A stretch of 64,000 bases of DNA from Azoarcus olearius (GTDB lineage Bacteria; Pseudomonadota; Gammaproteobacteria; Burkholderiales; Rhodocyclaceae), in NCBI RefSeq assembly GCF_001682385.1, contig NZ_CP016210.1, positions 4,216,001 to 4,280,000 of the forward strand, read 5' to 3'. Below are positions 55,010 to 63,851 of the stretch, piece by piece; the stretch's first letter is position 1; the number at the start of each line of letters is the position of its first letter. The notes under the pieces are model-generated. The model was given only the letters and a program-made list of their open reading frames with translations. It was not told the origin of the DNA and did not search any database. Position numbers and translations under genes: made by a program.

Positions 55010-56035
55010 ATGCGCGCTCACCGTCCTGCCTGTTCCCGCTACGTCAGGCTTGTCCTCGCCGCACTTGCCGGCCTGGCCGCCCTGCCCGCCGCTGCCGGCA
55101 CCCTGGTCGCCTACACCGCACTCGAAGAGGACGAGATCAAGGCCTACGTCACCGCAGCGAAGAAGGATCTTCCCGACATCGACATCAAGGTGCTGCGGCT
55201 GTCCACAGGCGACCTCGGCGCGCGCATCCTGGCCGAGGCGGGAAACCCGCGGCACGACGTGATCTGGGGCTGGGCGCTGACCAACCTGCTCGATCCGCGC
55301 ATCGTCGATATGCTGGAGCCCTACGCCGCCAAGGGCAGCGAGGCGCTAACTGCCAAGGACAAGGCCGCCGACGGCAGGTGGTTCGCCCCCACCGGCTACA
55401 TGGCCGCCTTCTGCGTCAATACCGAAATCCTGGCCGCGAAGAAGCTGCCCTTGCCGACCTCCTGGCAAGACCTCGCCAAGCCGATCTACAAGGGCGAGAT
55501 CGCGATGCCCAACCCGGTGTCCTCCGGCACCGGCTACCTGCAGATCGCCGCGCTGCTGCAGGGCATGGGCACGGACGCCGGCTGGAAATACCTGAAGGCC
55601 CTGGACGGTAACGTCGCGCAGTACATCAAGTCGGGCTCGCGGCCGTGCAAGGCGGCGCGCACTGGCGAATTCGCCATCGGTATCTCGCTCGCCTTCGCGG
55701 CCATGCAGTCGATCGAGGAAGGCTATCCGCTGAAGATGGTCATCCCCAGCGATGGCGCCGGCTACGAACTCGAAGCCTCCGGCCTGATGAAGTCGTCAAA
55801 GAACAAAGCGGACGCCAAACGCTTCCTCGACTGGACGCTGTCGCCCAAGGCCGCCGGGCTTTACACGCAGTACAAGGAAATCGTCACCATCCCCGGCACA
55901 CCGCGCTCCAGGGCGGCCACCGCCGCCGGCTTGCCGGCCGACCTCTCCAAGGTGCTGTTCCCGGTCGACTTCACGCGCTCCGCGCGCGAGCGCGACAGCA
56001 CCCTTGCCACCTGGCAGAAGCAGATCGGCCGCTGA
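55010..56035 (+). CDS. ABC substrate-binding protein, PhnS2-like
   Basis: 341 residues with a signal peptide (to about AAAG, residue 29) and the iron/2-aminoethylphosphonate type binding-protein fold: GTLVAYTALEEDEIKAY, VIWGWALTNLLD, NPVSSGTGYLQIAALLQGMG. The nearest named group is the putative 2-aminoethylphosphonate set (PhnS2-T2-U2). Since eutBC follow in the same operon, ethanolamine or an ethanolamine-containing ester is the more likely ligand; that is inference. GGAGGA 6 bases before the ATG fixes the start. Confidence 0.82.
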   Translation: MRAHRPACSRYVRLVLAALAGLAALPAAAGTLVAYTALEEDEIKAYVTAAKKDLPDIDIKVLRLSTGDLGARILAEAGNPRHDVIWGWALTNLLDPRIVDMLEPYAAKGSEALTAKDKAADGRWFAPTGYMAAFCVNTEILAAKKLPLPTSWQDLAKPIYKGEIAMPNPVSSGTGYLQIAALLQGMGTDAGWKYLKALDGNVAQYIKSGSRPCKAARTGEFAIGISLAFAAMQSIEEGYPLKMVIPSDGAGYELEASGLMKSSKNKADAKRFLDWTLSPKAAGLYTQYKEIVTIPGTPRSRAATAAGLPADLSKVLFPVDFTRSARERDSTLATWQKQIGR

Positions 56036-56081
56036 CCCGCCGCCACCGCATCCCCCCGACCCTGCCCACGGAAAGCCCCCC

Positions 56082-57101
56082 ATGTCCCTGGAGATCCGCA
56101 ACCTCCATAAGAGCTTTGCCGGCCATGCGGCGCTCGAGCGCATCGACCTCACCCTGGGCGGCGCGGAATTCGTCTGTCTGCTCGGCCCCAGCGGTTGCGG
56201 CAAAACCACGCTGCTGCGCATCATCGCCGGCCTGCTGGCGGCCGACCGCGGCGACATCCGGCTGAACGGCCGCGACCTGGCCGCGGTACCGACGCGGGAA
56301 CGCGGCTTCGGCATCGTCTTCCAGTCGTACTCCCTGTTTCCGCACATGACGGTGGCGCAGAACGTCGGCTACGGCCTCAGCATCCGCGGCGTGGCGCCGG
56401 CCCGGATCGCGGAGCGGGTGGCCGGCTTGCTGGCGACGGTGAAGCTCGCCGATTTCGGAGAGCGCTACCCCGGCCAGCTTTCCGGCGGCCAGCAGCAACG
56501 GGTGGCGATCGCCCGTGCGCTGGCGGTCGATCCGGCGCTGCTGCTGCTCGACGAACCTTTGTCCGCCCTCGACGCACGCGTCCGCGCCGAACTGCGCGGC
56601 GAACTGCGCGAGGTGCAGCGCAAGCTCGGCATCCCCACGCTGATGGTGACTCACGACCAGGACGAGGCCATGGTGCTGGCCGACCGGGTGGTGTGCATGA
56701 ACCACGGCCGTATCGAGCAGATCGGCACCCCGCAGGAGCTCTACGAGCAACCGCGCACCCGCTTCGTCGCCGAGTTCATGGGACACGGCAACCTGCTACC
56801 GGCGGACTGGCTGCAAGACGCAGCGCCGGCACTGCTGACCGGCATGCCGGCCGGGCTCGGCAAGCATGGTGCCGCCTGCGTGCGGCCGGAGCGCATCGTG
56901 CTGACGCGCACCCCGGAAGGCGACGGCCGCGTGATCGAAGTTGCCTTCATGGGCAACTTCAAGCGCGTGCGGCTGGATTGGCGCGGCCGCGAACTGCTTG
57001 CCGAGGTCTCTGCCGCAGCCGTGCTGGCGGCCGGCGATGCGGTGTGGGTGGATATCACCGCGCAGGACTGCGCATGGGTCGCCGCATGGGTCGCCGCATG
57101 A
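56082..57101 (+). CDS. ABC transporter ATPase, PotA/PhnT2-like
   Basis: 339 residues. Walker A GPSGCGKTT, Q-loop FQSYSLFPHMTV, signature LSGGQQQRVAIARAL, Walker B LLLDEPLSALD, and a C-terminal TOBE-like domain (about 265-335). It ends with a duplicated WVAA encoded by a 12-bp tandem repeat. It energises the fused permease encoded next and starts 46 bases after the binding-protein gene. Confidence 0.92.
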   Translation: MSLEIRNLHKSFAGHAALERIDLTLGGAEFVCLLGPSGCGKTTLLRIIAGLLAADRGDIRLNGRDLAAVPTRERGFGIVFQSYSLFPHMTVAQNVGYGLSIRGVAPARIAERVAGLLATVKLADFGERYPGQLSGGQQQRVAIARALAVDPALLLLDEPLSALDARVRAELRGELREVQRKLGIPTLMVTHDQDEAMVLADRVVCMNHGRIEQIGTPQELYEQPRTRFVAEFMGHGNLLPADWLQDAAPALLTGMPAGLGKHGAACVRPERIVLTRTPEGDGRVIEVAFMGNFKRVRLDWRGRELLAEVSAAAVLAAGDAVWVDITAQDCAWVAAWVAA

Positions 57102-57180
57102 GCACCGCTCTCCACCCGCGCGCCGGATGCGCTCCCCGCTCGTCGATGGCGATCCCGCACCCCGGCGGGAGGGCCGTCCG

Positions 57181-58833
57181 GTGACCGCCCTGCCGCTCGC
57201 CGCCCCCGACCGCTGGCTGCTCCGGGCCTGCCTGTGGCTGCCGCTGACGGCACTGCTGCTGTTCTTCGCCGTGCCGATGGGCTTTGTCGCCTGGCGCAGC
57301 CTGATGCAGGACGACGGCGGCATCGGCTTCGCCAACTACGTCGCGCTGCTCGACACCCCCGGCGTGTGGCAGGCCACGCAGAACAGCCTGGTGCTGGGAC
57401 TGGCGACCACCGCCATCACCTTGCTGCTCGCCTTCGTACTCGCCTACGGCATGGACCGCACCTGCATGCGCGGCCGCCGCCTGGTCGCCACCGCGCTGAC
57501 GCTGCCGATGCTGGCGCCCTCGCTGGTGCTCGGGCTGGGGCTCATCTTCATCCTCGGCCGCAACGGCATCGTCGGCAAACTGCTCGACATCCGGCCCGAC
57601 ATCTACGGCTTCTCCGGCCTGCTCATCGCCGACGTGCTCTATGCGCTGCCGCAGGCGGTGCTGATCCTGCGCGCCGCGCTGCGCTGCGCCGACGCGCGTC
57701 AGTACGAGGCGGCCGAAGTGCTGGGCGCCACCCCCTGGCGCCAGTTCCGCGACATCACCCTGCCGACCATGCGCTACGGCCTGCTCAGCGCCGCCTTCGT
57801 GGTGTTTACCGTGACCATCACCGACTTCGGCAACGCGGTGGTGATCGGCGGCGACTTCTCGGTACTGGCCACCGAGATCTACAACCAGGTCAGCGGCCAG
57901 ATGCGCTTCGGCATCGGCGCGGTGGTCGGCCTGCTGCTGTTGCTTCCGGCGGCGCTGTCGGTGTGGATCGAGCGGGTGGCGGCGCAGCGCCAGGCCGGTA
58001 TCGGCGCGGAATCCGCCCAGCCGCCGCGGCCGCAGGCCTCGCGCGGGCGCGACGGGCTGTACGCGATAGCCTGCCTCGGCATCGCCGGTGCGATCTGCGC
58101 GGTAGTGGCCACGGTGGTGATCGCCGGTTTCATCCGGCTGTGGCCCTACCGGCTGGACCTCACCTTCAAGCACTACGACATCACTGTGTCCGGCGGCTAC
58201 AACAGCCTGTGGGCCTCGCTGGCGGTATCGCTGATCGTCGCCGTGGTCGGCACCGGTTTGCTCTTCCTGCTCGCGTTCTCGCTGCGCCGGCTGTCCGGCT
58301 GGCCGGCGCGGCTGGCGACCCTGCTCGCCACCCTGCCGGTGGGCGTGCCCGGGCTGGTGCTGGGGTTGGCCTACGTGTTCGCCTTCAACCAGCCGGACCT
58401 GCCCTGGGGCGCGCTCTACGGCGGCGTCTTCCTGCTGGCGATGTGCAATTTCTACCACTACCACACCCAGGGCTACGTCGCGATGGCCACCGGCCTGCGC
58501 GCCGTGCCCGCCCAGCTGGAAGAGGCGGTGACCGTACTCGGCGGCGGCGTCGGCCGCCTGCTCGCCGATGTCCATCTGCCGGCGCTGCGCGTCACCTTGC
58601 TGGCGGTCGCCGCCTTCCTCTTCATGCGCTCGATGGTGACGCTGTCGGCGGTGATCTTCCTGGTCACGCCCGAGCTGTCGCTATCGGCCGTCACCGTGAT
58701 GCGGCTGGACGAGGCCGGCTTCACCTCGCAGGCCGCCGCCTTCTCGACCTGCATCATGGCGGTGGTCGGCACCGTGGCGCTGCTGCTGCACCGGCTGACA
58801 TCTGCCCGCCCGGCGCGCGCCGCCGTCAAATAA
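57181..58833 (+). CDS. Fused ABC permease, PhnU2-like
   Basis: 550 residues, two permease halves in one chain (about 1-275 and 290-545), each with about six helices. EAA-type loops lie in each half: EAAEVLGATPWRQFRDITLP and EEAVTVLGGGVGRLLADVHLP. Fusion of the two halves is typical of the iron and 2-AEP transporter group. GTG 57181 is chosen for the GGGAGG 8 bases upstream; an in-frame ATG at 57127 would add 18 residues. It starts 79 bases after the ATPase gene. Confidence 0.88.
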   Translation: MTALPLAAPDRWLLRACLWLPLTALLLFFAVPMGFVAWRSLMQDDGGIGFANYVALLDTPGVWQATQNSLVLGLATTAITLLLAFVLAYGMDRTCMRGRRLVATALTLPMLAPSLVLGLGLIFILGRNGIVGKLLDIRPDIYGFSGLLIADVLYALPQAVLILRAALRCADARQYEAAEVLGATPWRQFRDITLPTMRYGLLSAAFVVFTVTITDFGNAVVIGGDFSVLATEIYNQVSGQMRFGIGAVVGLLLLLPAALSVWIERVAAQRQAGIGAESAQPPRPQASRGRDGLYAIACLGIAGAICAVVATVVIAGFIRLWPYRLDLTFKHYDITVSGGYNSLWASLAVSLIVAVVGTGLLFLLAFSLRRLSGWPARLATLLATLPVGVPGLVLGLAYVFAFNQPDLPWGALYGGVFLLAMCNFYHYHTQGYVAMATGLRAVPAQLEEAVTVLGGGVGRLLADVHLPALRVTLLAVAAFLFMRSMVTLSAVIFLVTPELSLSAVTVMRLDEAGFTSQAAAFSTCIMAVVGTVALLLHRLTSARPARAAVK

Positions 58834-58857
58834 CAAGGATTCCGGAGACCCTACCCA

Positions 58858-59634
58858 ATGCTGCAAGAAGAACGCTACCAACGCATCTGCGCCCTGCTCG
58901 AAACCTTCAAGAGCCTGTCGACCGAGCGCATTTCCGGCGAACTCGACATCTCGCGCGAGACGGTGCGGCGCGACGTGATCGCGCTGGAGGCGATGGGGCG
59001 GCTGCGCCGGGTGCACGGCGGCGTGGTGCTGGACAGCGCACGCAGCGAGGCGCCGTTTGTCGAACGGCTGAAGGTGCGCGCCAAGGAGAAGCAGGCCATC
59101 GCGCGCGCCGCGGTCAAGCTGCTGCAGCCCGGCCACACGCTCTTCCTCGATGCCGGCAGCACCACGCTGGCGCTCACCGAGGAACTGCTGACGCTGTCCG
59201 GCCTGACCATCGTCACCAACAGCATGGATATCGCGGTACGGATGGCGCAGGCCGGCGAGAACATGGGCCAGCGCCACGAAGTCATCGTGCTCGGCGGCCG
59301 GCTCGCGCCCGGCATCGCCGCCACCTGCGGCGAAACCACGGTGAGCGAGATCCAGCGCTACCGCGCCGACTTCGCACTGCTGTCGCCAGTGGCGGTCGAT
59401 GCCCACAACGGCGCCACCAGCTTCGACCACGGCGAAGCCGGCGTGGCCCGCGCGATGGCCGAGCGCGCCGCCCACCGCGTCATCCTCGCCGACCACAGCA
59501 AGATCGGCGAGAGCAGCCGGGTGAGCTACTGCCCGGTCGGCAGCATCGACACCCTGGTGACCGATGGCCGCGCCCGCAAGCTCTCCGCCCTGGCCGAAAT
59601 CGAGAAGGCCGGGCCCGAGGTCGTCGTCGCCTGA
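58858..59634 (+). CDS. DeoR/GlpR-family regulator of the eut operon
   Basis: 258 residues. N-terminal winged HTH (LSTERISGELDISRETVRRD, about 18-37) followed by the sugar-phosphate-sensor domain with LDAGSTTLALTEEL and a DHSKIG block. The position between the transporter and eutB suggests it controls this operon, with a phosphorylated or amine metabolite as effector. It differs from enterobacterial EutR, which is AraC-type. It starts 24 bases after the permease. Confidence 0.88.
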   Translation: MLQEERYQRICALLETFKSLSTERISGELDISRETVRRDVIALEAMGRLRRVHGGVVLDSARSEAPFVERLKVRAKEKQAIARAAVKLLQPGHTLFLDAGSTTLALTEELLTLSGLTIVTNSMDIAVRMAQAGENMGQRHEVIVLGGRLAPGIAATCGETTVSEIQRYRADFALLSPVAVDAHNGATSFDHGEAGVARAMAERAAHRVILADHSKIGESSRVSYCPVGSIDTLVTDGRARKLSALAEIEKAGPEVVVA

Positions 59635-59657
59635 GAACGGCAAAGGAGGAGGCCGCC

Positions 59658-61046
59658 ATGTCCTACCGCCACACCCTCGACCATCACACCTGGGTCTTCG
59701 CCGACCTGCGCGAACTCATGGCCAAGGCCAGCCCGGCGCGCTCCGGCGACCAACTGGCCGGCATCGCCGCCACCAGCGCGGTGGAACGCATGGCCGCGCG
59801 CATGTGCCTGGCGGAGCTGCCGCTTGCGCGCTTCCTCGACGAAGCGCTGATCCCTTACGAAAGCGACGAAGTCACCCGCCTCATCATCGACAGCCACGAC
59901 CGCGCCGCCTTCGCGCCGGTGGCCCACCTCACCGTCGGCGACTTCCGCGACTGGCTGCTCTCCGACCACGCCGACGAAGCCGCGCTCGCCGCGCTGCGCC
60001 CCGGCCTCACGCCGGAGATGGCGGCGGCGGTGAGCAAGCTGATGCGCAACCAGGACCTGGTGCGGGTGGCGCAGAAATGCCGCGTCGTCACCCGCTTCCG
60101 CAACACCATCGGCCTGCCCGGCCGGCTGTCGGTGCGACTGCAGCCCAACCACCCCACCGATGACGCCCGCGGCATCGCCGCCGCCATCGTCGACGGCCTG
60201 CTCTACGGCGCCGGCGACGCGGTGATCGGCGTCAATCCGGCGAGCGACAGCATCGCGGCGCTGACCAAGCTGGTGCACATGCTGGACGAGGTGATCGCGC
60301 GGCTCGACCTGCCGACGCAATCCTGCGTGCTCACGCATGTGACCAACACCGTGCACATGATCGAAGGCGGCGCACCGGTCGATCTCGTCTTCCAGTCGGT
60401 GGCCGGCACCGAGGCCGCCAACGCCGCCTTCGGCATCAGCCTCGCCACCCTGCGCGAAGCGCGCGAAGCGGCGCTGTCCTTGAAGCGCGGCACCGTCGGC
60501 GACAACGTCATGTACTTCGAAACCGGCCAGGGCAGCGCGCTGTCGGCCAACGCCCACCACGGCGTCGACCAGCAGACCTGCGAAGCGCGCGCCTACGCCG
60601 TCGCGCGCGAATTCAAGCCGCTGCTCACCAACACCGTGGTCGGCTTCATCGGCCCGGAATACCTCTACGACGGCAAGCAGATCATCCGCGCCGGTCTGGA
60701 AGACCACTTCTGCGGCAAGCTGCTCGGCCTGCCGCTGGGCTGCGACGTCTGCTACACCAACCACGCCGAAGCCGACCAGGACGACATGGACAACCTGCTG
60801 ACCCTGCTCGGCGTCGCCGGGGTCAGCTTCATCATGGGCGTACCGGGCGCGGACGACATCATGCTCAACTACCAGAGCACGTCCTTCCACGACGGCCTCT
60901 ACCTGCGCCGGGCGCTCGGCCTGCGCCGCGCCCCCGAATTCGAAGACTGGCTGCAGCGCATGCAGCTCGTCGATGCGGCCGGCCGCGCACTGCCTATCTC
61001 CCCGCAGCACCCGGCGCTCGCCGCCCTGCGCCGGCTCACCCCGTAA
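59658..61046 (+). CDS. eutB: Ethanolamine ammonia-lyase large subunit
   Basis: 462 residues (E. coli EutB has 453). TIM-barrel features are visible: KCRVVTRFRNTIGLPGRLSVRLQPNHP, GVNPASDS, FQSVAGTEAANAAFGI and GPEYLYDGKQIIRAGLEDHF blocks, all characteristic. With EutC and adenosylcobalamin it cleaves ethanolamine to acetaldehyde and ammonia. AAAGGAGGAGG upstream of the ATG. No cobalamin riboswitch or microcompartment gene is near. Confidence 0.96.
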   Translation: MSYRHTLDHHTWVFADLRELMAKASPARSGDQLAGIAATSAVERMAARMCLAELPLARFLDEALIPYESDEVTRLIIDSHDRAAFAPVAHLTVGDFRDWLLSDHADEAALAALRPGLTPEMAAAVSKLMRNQDLVRVAQKCRVVTRFRNTIGLPGRLSVRLQPNHPTDDARGIAAAIVDGLLYGAGDAVIGVNPASDSIAALTKLVHMLDEVIARLDLPTQSCVLTHVTNTVHMIEGGAPVDLVFQSVAGTEAANAAFGISLATLREAREAALSLKRGTVGDNVMYFETGQGSALSANAHHGVDQQTCEARAYAVAREFKPLLTNTVVGFIGPEYLYDGKQIIRAGLEDHFCGKLLGLPLGCDVCYTNHAEADQDDMDNLLTLLGVAGVSFIMGVPGADDIMLNYQSTSFHDGLYLRRALGLRRAPEFEDWLQRMQLVDAAGRALPISPQHPALAALRRLTP

Positions 61047-61056
61047 GGAGACGTCG

Positions 61057-61881
61057 ATGAGCCAGCCGCACACGCCGCCGCACCTCGACGCCGATCCTTG
61101 GGCCGACCTGCGCGCCTACACCGCCGCCCGCCTCGCCCTCGGCCGCGCCGGCGCCAGCCTGCCCACCGCCGAAGTGCTGCGCTTCGGCCTCGCCCACGCC
61201 CAGGCGCGCGACGCGGTGCACATCGCACTCGACACCGCCGCGCTGCAGGCCGAACTGGCGGCGGACGGATTCGACACCCTGCTTGCCCACAGCGCCGCGC
61301 CCGACCGCGCCGCCTACCTCGCCCGCCCCGACCTCGGCCGCCGGCTCGCCGACGACAGCGCCGCTCGACTGGGCAATCACGCCACCACCAACGGCTGCGA
61401 CCTGCTGCTGGTGATCGCCGACGGCCTGTCCTCGCTCGCCGTGGCGCGCAACGCCCGCGCGCTGGTCACCGAAATCCGCCGCGGCCTGCCCGCCGGCTGG
61501 ACACTCGGCCCGGTGGTGATCGCCAGCCAGGCGCGCGTCGCGCTGGCCGACGAGATCGGCCAGACGCTGGGCGCCCGCCTGGTGGCGATGCTGATCGGCG
61601 AACGCCCCGGTCTCAGCTGGCCCGACAGCCTCGGCGCCTATCTCACCTGGGCGCCGCAACCCGGCCGCAGCGACGCCCAGCGCAACTGCATCTCCAACAT
61701 CCGCCCGGAAGGCCTGGGCTACGTCGAGGCCGCGCGCCGGTTGTGGTGGTTATGCGCGGAAGCGCGCCGCCTCGGCCTCACCGGCGTGGCACTCAAGGAC
61801 AACAGCGACAGCGCCCTGCCCGGCGCCGACACTCCGCCGGCGCTGCCGGCCGCCGACGGGCAGGCACAGGACCAGCAGTAG
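61057..61881 (+). CDS. eutC: Ethanolamine ammonia-lyase small subunit
   Basis: 274 residues. Family marks include DPWADLRAYTAARLALGRAG, RPDLGRRLADDSAARL, ADGLSSLAVARNA and NCISNIRPEGLGYVEAA. It binds the cobalamin cofactor at the interface with EutB. The C-terminal 20 residues are Pro/Ala/Gln-rich and beyond the usual end. It starts 10 bases after eutB with AAGGAG. Confidence 0.95.
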   Translation: MSQPHTPPHLDADPWADLRAYTAARLALGRAGASLPTAEVLRFGLAHAQARDAVHIALDTAALQAELAADGFDTLLAHSAAPDRAAYLARPDLGRRLADDSAARLGNHATTNGCDLLLVIADGLSSLAVARNARALVTEIRRGLPAGWTLGPVVIASQARVALADEIGQTLGARLVAMLIGERPGLSWPDSLGAYLTWAPQPGRSDAQRNCISNIRPEGLGYVEAARRLWWLCAEARRLGLTGVALKDNSDSALPGADTPPALPAADGQAQDQQ

Positions 61882-62019
61882 ACGAGACCGGCGGGCCGCA
61901 GCCGCGGACCACGCCGGCAGTGGAGGCGACGCAGGTGGGTGACGGTGCGGCCATGCCGCCTTGATGCCCGAAGGCGCGAGGAATCCCCCTCGCCGAATCG
62001 ACGAAATGGAGTACCGCCA

Positions 62020-62895
62020 ATGAACCGCAGAACCTGGACCCTTTCCATCGCCGCGCTGTCGGCCGCCTTTCTCGGCGCCTGTGCGACCTCGCCCACGGGC
62101 ACGGCCGGCATCGACAACAGTGCCATCGGCAAGCCGGAATTCCGCGAGCACGTGAAGACCTACGGCCTGGTGTACCGCCTGCCCAAGGACGTCACCGACG
62201 TGCTCGACGCCAGGATCACCACCCCGCTGCAGCAGAACCTGCTGCGCCTGGGCCTGACCGCCGAGGCCAATACCTTCAACCTGCCGCACGTCACCGTGGT
62301 GCACATCCACAGCGCCGACCCGAGCACCCCGCAGAAGATGCTGGCCGCGCTGCCCAAGCTGCCGCCGGTGCTGAACGGCGTGGTCCTGAAGAACTTCTAC
62401 ACCACCGAAGCCGCCAAGGGCGCCGGCCACCCCTGGTGGCTGGACCTGGGCATCGTCAAGAGCGGCGCCGCCTATGAAGACATGATGTCCTTCAACACCC
62501 GCGCCACCGCCGCCTTCGCCCCGCTGCGCGACGGCCCGCTGCCACGCGTCACCGGCCCGGTCTACGCCAAGATGGGCGACGCCGGCAAGGAGCTGGTGCA
62601 GACGGTGGGCGTAAGCGGCGTGAACGTGGTCAAGGACGGCAAGGAGCTGCGCAGCCACAATCCGCACAACACGCTGGTGTACAGCATGGCGATGTTCACC
62701 CCGCAGTTGCAGGCTTCGATGGACCAGGTCGCGGCGGACTTCAACAAGGTGCTGCCGGACGGCATCACCACCTCGTTCAGGAACGTCTCGATCGTCGAAC
62801 TTGCCTTCTCGGGCAACGTGCTGCGCGAGATCTACCGCATCAGCCTGGAAGATGGTTCGGTGTACGACGTGGCAACCGGGAAGAAGCTGCGCTAA
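62020..62895 (+). CDS. Lipoprotein with two HxT motifs (2H-phosphoesterase-like)
   Basis: 291 residues. The lipobox LGAC (C21) makes it a lipoprotein. Two short motifs, HVTVVHI (H90-V-T92) and HNTLVYS (H216-N-T218), each sit in a predicted strand and match the H-x-[ST]-h pattern of 2H phosphoesterases (the 2'-5' RNA ligase fold), with a long insert between them. The overall sequence is otherwise unfamiliar. The fold call is from motif pattern only. It stands alone, convergent with tupA. Confidence 0.6.
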   Translation: MNRRTWTLSIAALSAAFLGACATSPTGTAGIDNSAIGKPEFREHVKTYGLVYRLPKDVTDVLDARITTPLQQNLLRLGLTAEANTFNLPHVTVVHIHSADPSTPQKMLAALPKLPPVLNGVVLKNFYTTEAAKGAGHPWWLDLGIVKSGAAYEDMMSFNTRATAAFAPLRDGPLPRVTGPVYAKMGDAGKELVQTVGVSGVNVVKDGKELRSHNPHNTLVYSMAMFTPQLQASMDQVAADFNKVLPDGITTSFRNVSIVELAFSGNVLREIYRISLEDGSVYDVATGKKLR

Positions 62896-62998
62896 GTACC
62901 ACCGGGGGGTTGCCGGCAGCGGCCGTGCGCCCCCTTCGACGCCCCCTGCGGCAGCCCCAGAACCGGAAGCGCCCTCCGCCGGCAGGGTGCGATCAGGC

Positions 62999-63025
62999 AA
63001 AAAAAGCCCAGGCAGAACCGGGAGG
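62999..63025 (-). terminator. Weak terminator of tupA
   Basis: Read on the minus strand, a short GCCC/GGGC stem with a 14-base loop is followed directly by seven T (plus-strand A-run 62999-63005). It lies just beyond the tupA stop. The stem is short, so efficiency is doubtful. Confidence 0.35.
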
Positions 63026-63032
63026 GCCGGTC

Positions 63033-63851
63033 TTATTCGTTGGCGTTGGGGAAGAACAGCTGCTCCCCGCCGATCTTGTAGGCGGCGATGCTCGCCTGGC
63101 CCGCCGGCGAGATCACCCAGTCGACGAACTTCTGCGCCTCGCCCGCCTTCACGTGCGGGTGCCTGGCCGGATTGACCACGATCGCGCCGTACTGGTTGAA
63201 CAGGCGGCGGTCGCCTTCCACCAGGATCCTCAGGTCGGCGCGGTTCTTGAAGCTGAGCCAGGTGCCGCGGTCGGCGAGCACATAGGCGCCGGTGGAGGCG
63301 GCGATGTTGAGCGCCGGCCCCATGCCGCAGCCGCACTCCTTGTAGCCGCTGCCCTTGTCGCCCTCGAAGCCTGCCGCCTTCCAGTAGCGCAGCTCGGCGG
63401 CGTGGGTGCCGCTCTTGTCGCCGCGCGACACGAACAAGGCATTGCCCGCGGCCAGCTTCCTGAGGCCGGCGACGATGTCCTTGCCGGCGACGCCGGCCGG
63501 GTCCGCCGCCGGGCCCACCAGCACGAAGTCGTTGTACATCACCGGGTAGCGCTTCACGCCGTAGCCTTCGGCAACGAATTTCTCTTCCGCGGCGACGTCG
63601 TGGACGAACAGCACGTCCGCATCGCCGCGGCGGCCCACGTCCAGCGCCTGGCCGGTGCCGAGCGCCACCACCTTCACCTCGACGCCGCTGGCCTGGGTGA
63701 AGGCGGGCAGCAGATGGGCGAACAGGCCGGACTGCTCGGTGGAGGTGGTCGAGGCCATCACGATGGATCCGGCGGCGGCGCCGAGCGAGGCACAGGACAG
63801 CGCGGCGGCAAGCAAGCAGCGGCGGAACGAGGACGGGACGGACGGCTTCAT
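63033..63851 (-). CDS. tupA: Tungstate ABC transporter binding protein TupA
   Basis: 272 residues with a signal peptide (hydrophobic LLAAALSCASLGAAAG). TupA marks: ASTTSTEQSGL at the N-terminus of the mature protein, VKVVALGTGQALDVG, DADVLFVHDVAAEEKFV and MYNDFVLVGP, which line the oxyanion site (the TTST stretch and the downstream Ser/Arg in SRGDKSGTH). No tupB/tupC permease or ATPase is downstream; the convergent lipoprotein gene follows. ATG 63851 matches the family start. Confidence 0.9.
   Translation of the reverse strand: MKPSVPSSFRRCLLAAALSCASLGAAAGSIVMASTTSTEQSGLFAHLLPAFTQASGVEVKVVALGTGQALDVGRRGDADVLFVHDVAAEEKFVAEGYGVKRYPVMYNDFVLVGPAADPAGVAGKDIVAGLRKLAAGNALFVSRGDKSGTHAAELRYWKAAGFEGDKGSGYKECGCGMGPALNIAASTGAYVLADRGTWLSFKNRADLRILVEGDRRLFNQYGAIVVNPARHPHVKAGEAQKFVDWVISPAGQASIAAYKIGGEQLFFPNANE

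Noticed and set aside
57234-59657. Long plus-strand open frame running into eutB from far upstream
   Set aside because: Only the part from 59658 is EutB; the rest is an out-of-frame reading of the permease and regulator genes, Arg/Ala-rich and domain-free.
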